From contig NZ_CANLGX010000003.1 in assembly GCF_947490415.1 (NCBI RefSeq), positions 124,001 through 188,000 on the forward strand: a stretch of DNA of 64,000 nt, written 5' to 3'. Both the position numbers and the translations under genes were made by a program. The stretch is from an uncultured Eudoraea sp. GTDB taxonomy: Bacteria; Bacteroidota; Bacteroidia; Flavobacteriales; Flavobacteriaceae. The notes beneath the pieces were generated by a model, which saw only the letters and a program-made list of their open reading frames with translations, searched no databases and had not been told where the DNA came from. Below are positions 45,640-53,545 of this stretch, in pieces (the stretch's first letter is position 1; every line of letters begins with the position of its first letter).

Positions 45640-45845
45640 TGATATTTCCAATGCTTGGGAAAAGACACCATAAAGCATGCCCTTGAATTTGCCACTTCCT
45701 TGTCTTAAAAAGGTTGTCGAAAACTTCGAGCACACCCTGTTTAAACCCAGGAAGTTTAACCTGAAACAACACTCCGTTATGGAAAAGTGATATTTCTCAC
45801 GGTTGGCGATAGGTAACCATGCCAGTAAAAGCACCTTTTGTTACG
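45640..45845 (-). pseudogene. comM/yifB relic, copy 1
   Basis: The minus strand reads EISLFHNGVLFQVKLPGFKQ, then GVLEVFDNL and drifting frame, parallel at DNA level to the relic at 46584-46790. It corresponds to the Walker B region GEISLxHNGVLFLDELPEF of ComM-type AAA ATPases. A GC inverted repeat (GCGAGAGCGTCACGCTCG, about 45531-45548) lies next to it. The remaining gap 45392-46046 is otherwise empty. Confidence 0.75.
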
Positions 45846-46046
45846 CTAACTAATGTGCACATGTAGTTGATAAATATATCCAATTGTTTTAACCAATATA
45901 AAGTTCCATTAATAAGATTGATTAAATAATACATATGATGAAGATCATTTATTCACTTTAAAACAAGGTGTATTTTTAAATGAATTTTAGTAGGGTACGT
46001 TTAATTAAAAAAACTAAAATGAAACTACTTAAGTAAACTATAAAAA

Positions 46047-46337
46047 ATGAAACAGACAACTAATTTAGGATTAACAATAATCGCATTGATATTTGTTGTT
46101 ATATTCACACTTCAAAACACCACTGAAGTAAGTATTACACTATTATTTTGGAACATTAAAACATCATTAGCTTTATTAATATTTTCTTTATTCTCTTTTG
46201 GTGTAATAATTGCAATTTTTGTTCTAACACCAATAATCATAGCTCTTAAATCTACATTAAAAAAAGACAAAAAAATCATTTCTGAATTACAAGAAACCGG
46301 TGACGTGTATTCTGAAAAGCAAGTAGAAAATAGTTAA
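46047..46337 (+). CDS. LapA-domain (DUF1049) membrane protein
   Basis: A 96-residue protein with two hydrophobic helices (about 8-24 and 40-65) joined by the conserved QNTTEVSITLLFWNIKTSLA segment, the LapA/DUF1049 signature. A basic, charged tail follows. LapA (YciS) proteins support lipopolysaccharide assembly regulation in proteobacteria; in this phylum the role is not known. It is directly flanked on both sides by comM relics in the same orientation. Confidence 0.8.
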   Translation: MKQTTNLGLTIIALIFVVIFTLQNTTEVSITLLFWNIKTSLALLIFSLFSFGVIIAIFVLTPIIIALKSTLKKDKKIISELQETGDVYSEKQVENS

Positions 46338-46583
46338 TATACGGCCAAAAGCCTTGGTATATTTAATTGCCTGAATAGAAGTGAAATCAGAAGTTATAGA
46401 TCATATAAAGTTTATCGTAATTTGAAAGAGAATAGCCACCAGTTGGTGCGAGTCTGGCTTCTTTGCAGACACAAGTTTCAAGCTCGTGTTATACTAAAAA
46501 TCCATTAAACCCAAGTTCACGAAGTCATTATCTATTTTTAAAATAGTATCATCTTCCCCATAATTTCTGACGCTAAGGTATTT

Positions 46584-46790
46584 TCAATGGATGAAATAAG
46601 ACACTGTAAAGCGTGCCTTTGAAATTGTCACATCCTTGTTTTCCAAAGGTTGCCTCACTACCTCGAACACACCTCACTTAAATTCAGGAAGTTCATCCAC
46701 AAACAACACTCCGTTATGGGAAAGTGATATTTCCCCTGTTTGGGAATAGGCTACGCCGCCGACCAAGGCAACATCTGTGACGCTCCCTAA
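46584..46790 (-). pseudogene. comM: comM/yifB relic, copy 2
   Basis: From 46781 the minus strand reads VTDVALVGGVAYSQT, GEISLSHNGVLFVDELPEF, an in-frame stop, then GVFEVVRQPLENKDVTISKA and RFTVSYF. This is the central AAA module of the ComM (YifB, Mg-chelatase-like) helicase, matching the known GEISLAHNGVLFLDELPEF stretch closely. Only about 65 of about 510 codons are left. ComM drives branch migration in natural transformation. The gap 46338-46964 also holds a shared left part (46437-46583) and leader B. Confidence 0.85.
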
Positions 46791-46823
46791 TGTGTACATG
46801 TAATGATGTGCCACATGACCAAT

Positions 46824-46920
46824 AAGCCCCAACCAACTTTGGGCTTGATCTAAATAAACTATCTTAGTTTACATAAGTGGGATAAAGTGCATAATGTACT
46901 ATATTCAAATGTTGTAGCTA
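46824..46920 (+). promoter_or_regulatory. Hairpin plus leader B, copy 4, ending in a cassette arm
   Basis: AAGCCCCAACCAACTTTGGG hairpin, then AACTATCTTAGTTTACATAA, ending GTTGTAGCTA at 46911-46920. That 10-mer is the exact reverse complement of TAGCTACAAC at 48508-48517, beyond the amidase gene. Confidence 0.65.
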
Positions 46921-46964
46921 ATTTTATAAAAACAAAAAAACTAACCTTAAAACTTAAATTTCAA

Positions 46965-48485
46965 ATGAATAATTCGAAAAACAGTATTTCCAGAAGAGAA
47001 ATGTGCTCCTTAACTGGACTAGGAATTGTTGGGCTTACACTTCCTTTTGGTTGCATTTCTTCAGATAAGAATTTCAATTTAGCAAATATTCATTTTAAAA
47101 ACCTCTATGAGGTAGCTGATCTTATTAAATATAAAACAATTAGCTCAGTTGAATTGACTCAATTAATGTTAGATCGTATAGAAAGTATTGACAAAAGATT
47201 ACATAGTTATATTACTATAATGAGTGAATATTCATTAAAAAGAGCTAAAATGGCTGATGAGCAGTTATTAAAAGGGGATTATCTTGGTCCTTTACATGGT
47301 GTTCCAATTGCAGTAAAAGATTTAGTCTTTACAAAAAATGCTCCAACAACTGGAGGTCTTTCTTTTTATAAGGACTTTGTTCCTGAATATAATGCAACGG
47401 TCTTTGAAAAATTAGAGAATGCTGGAGCTATAATTCTGGGTAAATTAAATCTTACTGAAGGTGCTATGGCTGGATATCATAGTGACTTTGAAATTCCTAT
47501 AAACCCATGGGAAGAGCAACATTGGGCTGGCGCTTCTTCAAGCGGTTCAGGTGTAGCCACTGCCGCTGGACTTTGTTTTGGTTCACTTGGCACAGATACT
47601 GGAGGCTCTATTCGTTTTCCTTCAATGGCAAATGGTGTTGTTGGACTCAAACCAACTTTTGGTAGAGTTAGTAAATATGGTGTTTTACCTTTAAGTGATT
47701 CTCTTGATCATGTTGGTCCAATTACTCGATGTGTGAAAGACGCTGCTATTATGTTTGATGTAATTAGTGGTTATGACGAAAAAGATCCAAACTCTATAAA
47801 TAAACCTGCTTCAAATTTAAGTGCTGAACTAGCAAAGGGAATAGATGGACTCAGAATTGGATTGGATGAAAGTTATATTGCCGATGGTGTTGATAAGGAT
47901 ATTGTTGACAGCATATTGAATGCAGTTGATAAATTAGAGGAATTAGGAGCAGAAATTGTAAGATTTAAAATTCCTTGGGACAAAAATACTCTGGGTGGAA
48001 TTTGGTTTAATATCTGCACACCAGAGGCTGTGGTTGCTCATAAAATTAATTATCCATCAAAAGAAGATTTGTATGGTCCCTATTTTCGTGATTTCCTTGC
48101 TTATGGTAAATCTGTATCTATAAAAGATTACGAAGATGCCAAATTAGCTAAAGAAAAATTTAAGGAGGAATTTTTAAGAACATTTAAGAATGTTGATGTT
48201 ATAGTGGCTCCAGCAGGAACTTTACCAGAAGGGATTACTCATGAAATCCAAAGAGGAAATATGGAAAATTTTAATCCTTATGTAGCAGCTGCTAATATGC
48301 ACTTTACTATACCTGCTAATCTTTCAGGAACTCCTGCAATTACATTTCAATGTGGAAAATCGAAAGAAGGATATCCTCTTAGTTTACAACTAATGGGAGC
48401 TCCATTTAGTGAATCTATATTATGCAGATTGGGTTATGAATTTGAACAAGCCACAGAATGGCATAAACGGCATCCAGCAATTTGA
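46965..48485 (+). CDS. Amidase signature family protein, exported lipoprotein
   Basis: A 506-residue amidase. The catalytic triad of the amidase signature family is visible: Lys118 (PIAVKDL), the cis-serine in GASSSGSGVATAAG (about 189-202) and the nucleophile Ser215 (DTGGSIR). The N-terminus has a twin-arginine-like motif (SISRREMCSLTGLG) and a lipobox-like PFGC, so it is exported. The start at 46965 is preferred because the 26 codons upstream are polar and extend into leader sequence. It hydrolyses an unknown amide. It is bounded by 10-bp inverted arms as one cassette. Confidence 0.88.
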   Translation: MNNSKNSISRREMCSLTGLGIVGLTLPFGCISSDKNFNLANIHFKNLYEVADLIKYKTISSVELTQLMLDRIESIDKRLHSYITIMSEYSLKRAKMADEQLLKGDYLGPLHGVPIAVKDLVFTKNAPTTGGLSFYKDFVPEYNATVFEKLENAGAIILGKLNLTEGAMAGYHSDFEIPINPWEEQHWAGASSSGSGVATAAGLCFGSLGTDTGGSIRFPSMANGVVGLKPTFGRVSKYGVLPLSDSLDHVGPITRCVKDAAIMFDVISGYDEKDPNSINKPASNLSAELAKGIDGLRIGLDESYIADGVDKDIVDSILNAVDKLEELGAEIVRFKIPWDKNTLGGIWFNICTPEAVVAHKINYPSKEDLYGPYFRDFLAYGKSVSIKDYEDAKLAKEKFKEEFLRTFKNVDVIVAPAGTLPEGITHEIQRGNMENFNPYVAAANMHFTIPANLSGTPAITFQCGKSKEGYPLSLQLMGAPFSESILCRLGYEFEQATEWHKRHPAI

Positions 48486-48507
48486 CCATTTTTACAAATA
48501 TGAAAAC

Positions 48508-48644
48508 TAGCTACAACAATGGCTATAATTCATTGTGGTTTTGTGCCACTCCAAAATTAATTTTATAAAATACGACTGATCTTACGGTGGAATATTTCCT
48601 GCGGAAAATTCCACAACGAAACCATAGCCCAACCGTTGGCAATA
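48508..48644. repeat. attC-like imperfect palindrome, site 1
   Basis: 137 bp between the amidase and the next gene. Nested inverted pairs: TGGCTAT (48519) with ATAGCCC (48624), TTGTGG (48533) with CCACAA (48611), and an apical hairpin GTGGAATATTTCC / GGAAAATTCCAC (48587-48614). The outer ends are TAGCTACAAC, which pairs with the start of the amidase cassette, and GTTGGCAATA, which pairs with the end of the next cassette. This is the R''-L''-loop-L'-R' layout of an integron attC site with different core bases. Confidence 0.7.
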
Positions 48645-48665
48645 ATTTGATTAAAATCTAACAAT

Positions 48666-49613
48666 ATGAAATTTAAACGCAAAAGCTCAATATTAATTTT
48701 TACAGTATTAGCATTAATAGCTTCTTCCTCATGCAAAGAGAAAAAGGAATCTAATGATTCAGAGAACAAAGTTGAAAAAAAGGACAACTATGTAGAAGTA
48801 ATAACAAACGGAATGGATTTCCAAACCGTGGATGAAATTAAATCTGGTTGGACTACATTTAAATACATAAACAAATCGTTTGAACCACACTTTTTTATAT
48901 TAGAAAAAATGCCCGACACCTTGGGATTAACCACGTACAAAAAAGATTTATTCCCACCTTTTATCTCAGCATTTGAGCATTTTGGAAAAGGAGAAATGGA
49001 AGCAGGTATGAAGGAATTTGAAAAAATACCGCAGTGGTTTTATAAAGTAGAATTGGCTGGAGGAGTTGGATTAACCTCAAAAAAAACAACATCCAAGTCG
49101 ACAATATTTCTTGAGCCTGGGACATACATTATGGAATGCTATGTTAGGATGCCAAACGGTTTGGGACATGTTTTCATGGGCATGATTAAAGAGCTAAAAG
49201 TAAGTAATGAATCTAATGGAAATGAACCCCCAAAAGCTGATTTTAAAATAGGTATATCAAGTGAACAGGGAATAACATTTATTGACTCAATAAAATCAGG
49301 AAATTATACATTTGAGGCAATATTTGAAGACCAAAAACAATACGAACACTTAATGGGACATGATGTTAATTTGGTTAAAATTGAAAATGACAGTTTAGTA
49401 ACTGATTTGAATAATTGGTTAAACATAGTTGATTTTAAAGCATTTCGTTCACCTGAACCTGGGGGATTATTGTTTTTGGGAGGAGTTGAAGATTTACCAG
49501 CAGGAGAAACTGGTTATTTTGAAGCAACTCTTGAAAAAGGGAATTATGTGCTAATCTCTGAAATTCCCAATGCAGTTGAAAGAAAAATGATAAAACCTTT
49601 CACTGTATATTAA
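48666..49613 (+). CDS. Lipoprotein with two cupredoxin-like domains
   Basis: A 315-residue lipoprotein (lipobox ASSSC, Cys23). Two related beta-domains: residues 40-180 (IKSGWTTFKYINKSFEPHFF ... EPGTYIMECYVRMPNGLGHV) and 195-315 (IDSIKSGNYTFEAIFEDQ ... EKGNYVLISEIPN). The first has histidines, a cysteine and a methionine near the expected copper site; the second has lost most of them. No named family is certain. The gene is bounded by GTTGGCAATA and TATTGCCAAC, so it is a discrete cassette. Confidence 0.65.
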   Translation: MKFKRKSSILIFTVLALIASSSCKEKKESNDSENKVEKKDNYVEVITNGMDFQTVDEIKSGWTTFKYINKSFEPHFFILEKMPDTLGLTTYKKDLFPPFISAFEHFGKGEMEAGMKEFEKIPQWFYKVELAGGVGLTSKKTTSKSTIFLEPGTYIMECYVRMPNGLGHVFMGMIKELKVSNESNGNEPPKADFKIGISSEQGITFIDSIKSGNYTFEAIFEDQKQYEHLMGHDVNLVKIENDSLVTDLNNWLNIVDFKAFRSPEPGGLLFLGGVEDLPAGETGYFEATLEKGNYVLISEIPNAVERKMIKPFTVY

Positions 49614-49622
49614 ATTAAAAAC

Positions 49623-49758
49623 TATTGCCAACAATGTCTAACCGCAATTACGGCGGATTCGATTATGTCCGAATCCACTCGGAATCGCTAACTTCTTTTC
49701 CGAACCGAAAATCAATGCATATAAACCCGTAACTGACGGTTATACGAGACCGTTATAC
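49623..49758. repeat. attC-like imperfect palindrome, site 2
   Basis: 136 bp. The left tip TATTGCCAAC (49623-49632) pairs exactly with GTTGGCAATA at 48635-48644. Inside, TAACCG pairs with CGGTTA, and a hairpin GGATTCG / CGAATCC lies at 49649-49670. The right tip is GTTATAC (49752-49758). Confidence 0.65.
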
Positions 49759-49769
49759 TTAAATATCAT

Positions 49770-49902
49770 CAACCAAAGAGATATCTGTGACCCTATCTAA
49801 TGTGGAGGTCTTTTTTTAAGTGGATTGTACTTATAATATTAGCTGTATTATCTTAGTTCATATAAGTAGGATATCATCAATAATTATATCCCTTTGTGAT
49901 GC
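49770..49902 (+). promoter_or_regulatory. comM trace followed by leader B, copy 5
   Basis: AACCAAAGAGATATCTGTGA (minus strand frameshifted ComM trace, 49770-49812), then AGCTGTATTATCTTAGTTCA and ATTATATCCCTTTGTGATGC. The layout is the same as before 42335. The esterase gene follows after about 60 bp. Confidence 0.55.
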
Positions 49903-49962
49903 TCAATTGTAAGCTTGCAACATGCGAAGTTTTCGCTCGTCCTTATATGAAAACTAAATATC

Positions 49963-50913
49963 ATGGACATGAAAAAATTAACATTCGTCTTAGTCATTTG
50001 GTCATTTTCGTTTAAGTTGTTTGCCCAAACAATTGAATCTAAACCATTTGAATATCCCTTTAAAGTACATGTTTTTGATTTGCCTATATCATCTAATGGC
50101 ATAAACTATAGGATTTATATTAGGGAACCGCTTAGAGATCCTGAAAATGGTGAGCAAGCTTCTGCATTTTATTTTCTTGATCCTTTAAGTTTATTTGTTC
50201 CTTCTGCTGCAATGAGCTCTAATTATGAATACTTCAACTATATTCCAGCTGCCTATTTCATTGGTATAGGCTATACCAATGAAGCAGACGGTATACCAAA
50301 AGTAGAAAATCGGACTAGAGATTATACACCTACCAAATTCACTCCTCCCGACAGTACTCATTTTCTCGCATCTAATCCGGTGGATTATATTGGTTCAGGT
50401 GGTACCGATACATTTTTAAAGGTCCTTAAAGATGAGCTTATTCCTTTCATTGAAGAGCATTTCAATGTAAGTGACTCTGACAGGGTGCTAATTGGAAATT
50501 CCCTAAGTGGATTAGCGGCAATACATTCGTTACTTACCCAACCGGAATTGTTTAATCGTTATATTATTATAAGTCCGTCACTATGGTGGGATGATTGGAA
50601 CAATGCCAGGCATGATAGATATGTTATGAAACAAGTTTCTGTTCTGGATAAGGGTTTATTCAGTAAAGAAACGAGAGTTTATTTTGCAGTAGGTGAAAAT
50701 GAAGAAGGTTTTGGGATGGTTACGGATTTGTATGTATTAGTTAATGAACTGAATATGAAAAGAATTGATAATTTGAAATTATATTTAGATGTGCTTGAAG
50801 GAGAGCAACATGAAGGTGTCTTCCCATCCGGATTTATGAAAGGAATAATTGGGATATATAGCAATGAAGAAAAACGGAGACCTTCTTTTTCACCAGTTAA
50901 ATGGATAAATTGA
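49963..50913 (+). CDS. Secreted esterase (alpha/beta hydrolase, esterase-D/IroE-like)
   Basis: A 316-residue hydrolase with a signal peptide (KKLTFVLVIWSFSFKLFAQ). The nucleophile elbow is GNSLSG with Ser180; acid and histidine are probably in the C-terminal part (YLDVLEGEQHEGVFP). ISPSLWWDD after the elbow is typical of the putative-esterase family that includes siderophore and carbohydrate esterases. The ATG at 49963 or 49969 could be used. It probably cleaves an ester outside the cytoplasm. It converges with the next gene. Confidence 0.8.
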   Translation: MDMKKLTFVLVIWSFSFKLFAQTIESKPFEYPFKVHVFDLPISSNGINYRIYIREPLRDPENGEQASAFYFLDPLSLFVPSAAMSSNYEYFNYIPAAYFIGIGYTNEADGIPKVENRTRDYTPTKFTPPDSTHFLASNPVDYIGSGGTDTFLKVLKDELIPFIEEHFNVSDSDRVLIGNSLSGLAAIHSLLTQPELFNRYIIISPSLWWDDWNNARHDRYVMKQVSVLDKGLFSKETRVYFAVGENEEGFGMVTDLYVLVNELNMKRIDNLKLYLDVLEGEQHEGVFPSGFMKGIIGIYSNEEKRRPSFSPVKWIN

Positions 50914-51032
50914 GGGTTTGGCTCTTCGTCATATGGCAACTAATTATCAAGGATTTGAAAAATTAAGTTCTTTAGGTTGGCTTACTTCAATCACATTTAT
51001 ATCAGGCACTTTTGTCTTGGTCAGCCATTGGT

Positions 51033-51659
51033 TCAATCGGTTTGGGTCATCCATTCCTTTGCCGGGTTCAGCCAAGCACTGTTTGGGGTGTACAAAAACC
51101 CATGCCCAAGTCCCGTATTTATTTGAAGCTGTTCAAATTTAGAGGCATTTGTAGATTTATCTATCCAGTATTGGTAATTGTTGCCGGCAACGGTATCTGA
51201 TTTTTCATAAATCCCTAATATATTCCCGTGCAGGTTCCAGTCAAAATTCTTTCGGGTATAATCACTGCTTGAGCCCAACAGTATATAATTCACCTTATTT
51301 ATATTCAAATCTGAAATATACATGGCTATCATACCTCCCTTGGATGCCCCAATTACTGTAATGTCCGAAGGTGCTACCCCCTTTGCTATAAGATCGTCTA
51401 TTTCCTTAGAAATTTTCTTTCCAAATTCATTAAAATCGGTCTTCTCAGTTCTTACTTCTGCATGAATTTTAGCGCCGGTTGCTTTAAGGGAATCGATAAT
51501 AGTGGTGTATTCATATGCCCCGAACTGAGGGCTTACAGCATGAATTCCCTGTACTTCTATTATCATACCATGTAAATAAAATATATGTTTCATAGGTTCT
51601 TTTTTTTGGGAACATGAAATTAGTAGAATCAGAACTGAAAGTTTGCTTAGGATATTCAT
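51033..51659 (-). CDS. Lipoprotein alpha/beta hydrolase
   Basis: A 208-residue lipoprotein (lipobox LLISC, Cys16). The nucleophile elbow is GASKGG with Ser106, and the C-terminal histidine is probably in NTGLGHGFLYTP. It is shorter than typical hydrolases because it has no lid domain. Substrate unknown. It is convergent with the esterase at 49963 (119 bp apart). Confidence 0.72.
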   Translation of the reverse strand: MNILSKLSVLILLISCSQKKEPMKHIFYLHGMIIEVQGIHAVSPQFGAYEYTTIIDSLKATGAKIHAEVRTEKTDFNEFGKKISKEIDDLIAKGVAPSDITVIGASKGGMIAMYISDLNINKVNYILLGSSSDYTRKNFDWNLHGNILGIYEKSDTVAGNNYQYWIDKSTNASKFEQLQINTGLGHGFLYTPNSAWLNPAKEWMTQTD

Positions 51660-51914
51660 TGGTTTAAGGATATTAATATTCTTTTAGGTAAGATAAACAA
51701 TTAAGGTTAATCTTATTACTTAGTAATTAGCTATTTATAATGGAAACGGTATAAGAGAATTAATTTGAGGAGGCATAATAAATTTTATTTCAGAAATAAA
51801 GAAAATGAATTTTTAGAATTAATTTGAAGGATAACATTATGAATAATTCGTTAAGAGTTACTAAATTCACTTTTGTATTTTTTAAAATTCCAGCCAATTA
51901 ACCATAATTCAAAC

Positions 51915-53474
51915 ATGAAAAAATTTCAGAAATATCTAATTGCCGCTATTTTAGCGGCCATCCTTGTCCATTGTACTGATAAAAAACCAATAGCTGACGA
52001 ACCCGACAAAAAGGATCGTAATATGTTCGGTCTTTATATACCGCGTGGTTTAACAAAAACCACAGAAGGTCTTACTCCTGGGTATGTGATATTCAGACCG
52101 GCAAATTCTGCTTCTACCTACCTTGTTAACCGGGAGGGAAAAGTAGTTCATGAATGGAAAGGGAATTATGAGGTAAATAGTTTTTATTTAAATGACGATG
52201 GTTCCCTAAGTCTGCTTTCGGTAGATCCTGATTTTCCGGTATTCGGTGGTGGAGGTAATGCCGGCAGGCTACAAAAAATTAGCTGGGACGGTAAAATACT
52301 ATGGGATTTTGAATACGCCAATGAAGAACATCATGCACATCATGATATGGCTGTATTGCCAAATGGAAATTTTCTCACCATTGCCTGGGAAGCAAAGTCG
52401 GAAGAAGAGGTTTTACAGGCTGGCAGAAAGCCCGAATTTACTCCAAAAGCCGGGCTTTGGCCCGATAAAATAGTTGAAATAAAACCTCAGGGTAGAAGTG
52501 GGGGTGAAATTGTATGGGAATGGCATATCTGGGACCATTTAATACAGGATTATGATGAAACCAAGGATAATTATGGGGATGTTGCAGCACACCCTGAACT
52601 TCTCGACTTTAATAAAGACGGTGAAATACCAGCCCTTATTTCCCATGACAGTATGGCGGTATTGCATAAAATGAAAAGAGCATGGAGGAATCAAACAGTT
52701 GAAAACAGGGGCGCTGATGTTTATCATTTAAATGCCATTAACTACAATCCTGAACTGGATCAAATTGCCTTTAGCTCCCCAAATTTGGATGAAATATTTA
52801 TTATTGACCATAGTACAACTACGGAAGAAGCTACCGGCCATACAGGAGGGAAAATGGGTCAGGGCGGTGATTTTTTATATCGTTGGGGAAATCCTAAAAA
52901 TTATAACGCGGGAGATTCAACAGATCAGAAATTGTTCGGTCAGCACGATGTACGGTGGATTGAGAAAGGCCTACCGGGTGCAGGACATCTCACAGTCTTT
53001 AATAATGATATTCCAATGGGTCCGGATAGTCTGGATTATTCGGCAGTATACGAATTAGAACTACCCACCGATAATAAAGGTAACTATCTAAGGAATGAAG
53101 ACGGTCAATTTGGGCCGGAGGAACCTGTTTGGAAGTATATAGCGCCGGACACACTTTCCTTCTATGGAAGCTTTATTTCGGGTGCACAACGCATGCAAAA
53201 TGGAAATACCTTTATCAATGAAGGGCCCAAAGGTCGTTTTTTTGAAGTTACCCCGGAAGGAGAAATTGTTTGGGAATATTTGAATCCCTATCGTGGGACT
53301 ATTCATCATTCTGATGGGGAGCCTGTTTCACCAATGCCTATGGCATACTGGCAATTCAGATCAAATTTTATCCCTGCAGACCATCCGGGATTACAAGGAA
53401 AGAAATTAGAACCTTTGGATCCGCAACCTGAGGAATTCAAACTTCCTCCAAAGCCCAAAAAAGAGGGGGCATAA
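51915..53474 (+). CDS. Arylsulfotransferase (ASST)-like lipoprotein
   Basis: A 519-residue lipoprotein; signal MKKFQKYLIAAILAAILVHC with lipobox LVHC. The ASST core is seen in HHDMAVLPNGNFLTIAWE, YHLNAINYNPELDQIAF and GQHDVRWIEKG, with candidate catalytic histidines. It is a distant relative of the gene at 12462. The ATG at 51915 places the signal peptide first; the in-frame ATG at 51873 adds 14 residues. It faces the sulfatase gene downstream (72 bp between stops), hinting at sulfate ester metabolism. Confidence 0.82.
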   Translation: MKKFQKYLIAAILAAILVHCTDKKPIADEPDKKDRNMFGLYIPRGLTKTTEGLTPGYVIFRPANSASTYLVNREGKVVHEWKGNYEVNSFYLNDDGSLSLLSVDPDFPVFGGGGNAGRLQKISWDGKILWDFEYANEEHHAHHDMAVLPNGNFLTIAWEAKSEEEVLQAGRKPEFTPKAGLWPDKIVEIKPQGRSGGEIVWEWHIWDHLIQDYDETKDNYGDVAAHPELLDFNKDGEIPALISHDSMAVLHKMKRAWRNQTVENRGADVYHLNAINYNPELDQIAFSSPNLDEIFIIDHSTTTEEATGHTGGKMGQGGDFLYRWGNPKNYNAGDSTDQKLFGQHDVRWIEKGLPGAGHLTVFNNDIPMGPDSLDYSAVYELELPTDNKGNYLRNEDGQFGPEEPVWKYIAPDTLSFYGSFISGAQRMQNGNTFINEGPKGRFFEVTPEGEIVWEYLNPYRGTIHHSDGEPVSPMPMAYWQFRSNFIPADHPGLQGKKLEPLDPQPEEFKLPPKPKKEGA

Positions 53475-53545
53475 TTAATTATAAGAAGAAATTTGTTTCC
53501 TTAACATAGAAAGTATGAAATAAGGGGCGATGGTAATTTATTAGT

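Noticed and set aside
45637-45834. 65-codon minus-strand ORF over the comM relic
   Set aside because: It is the wrong frame of the relic; the homologous frame carries the EISLFHNGVLF sequence.
32464-50000. Integron integrase or transposase gene in the mosaic region
   Set aside because: No ORF with tyrosine recombinase, DDE or HUH motifs; only a serine recombinase tail is present.
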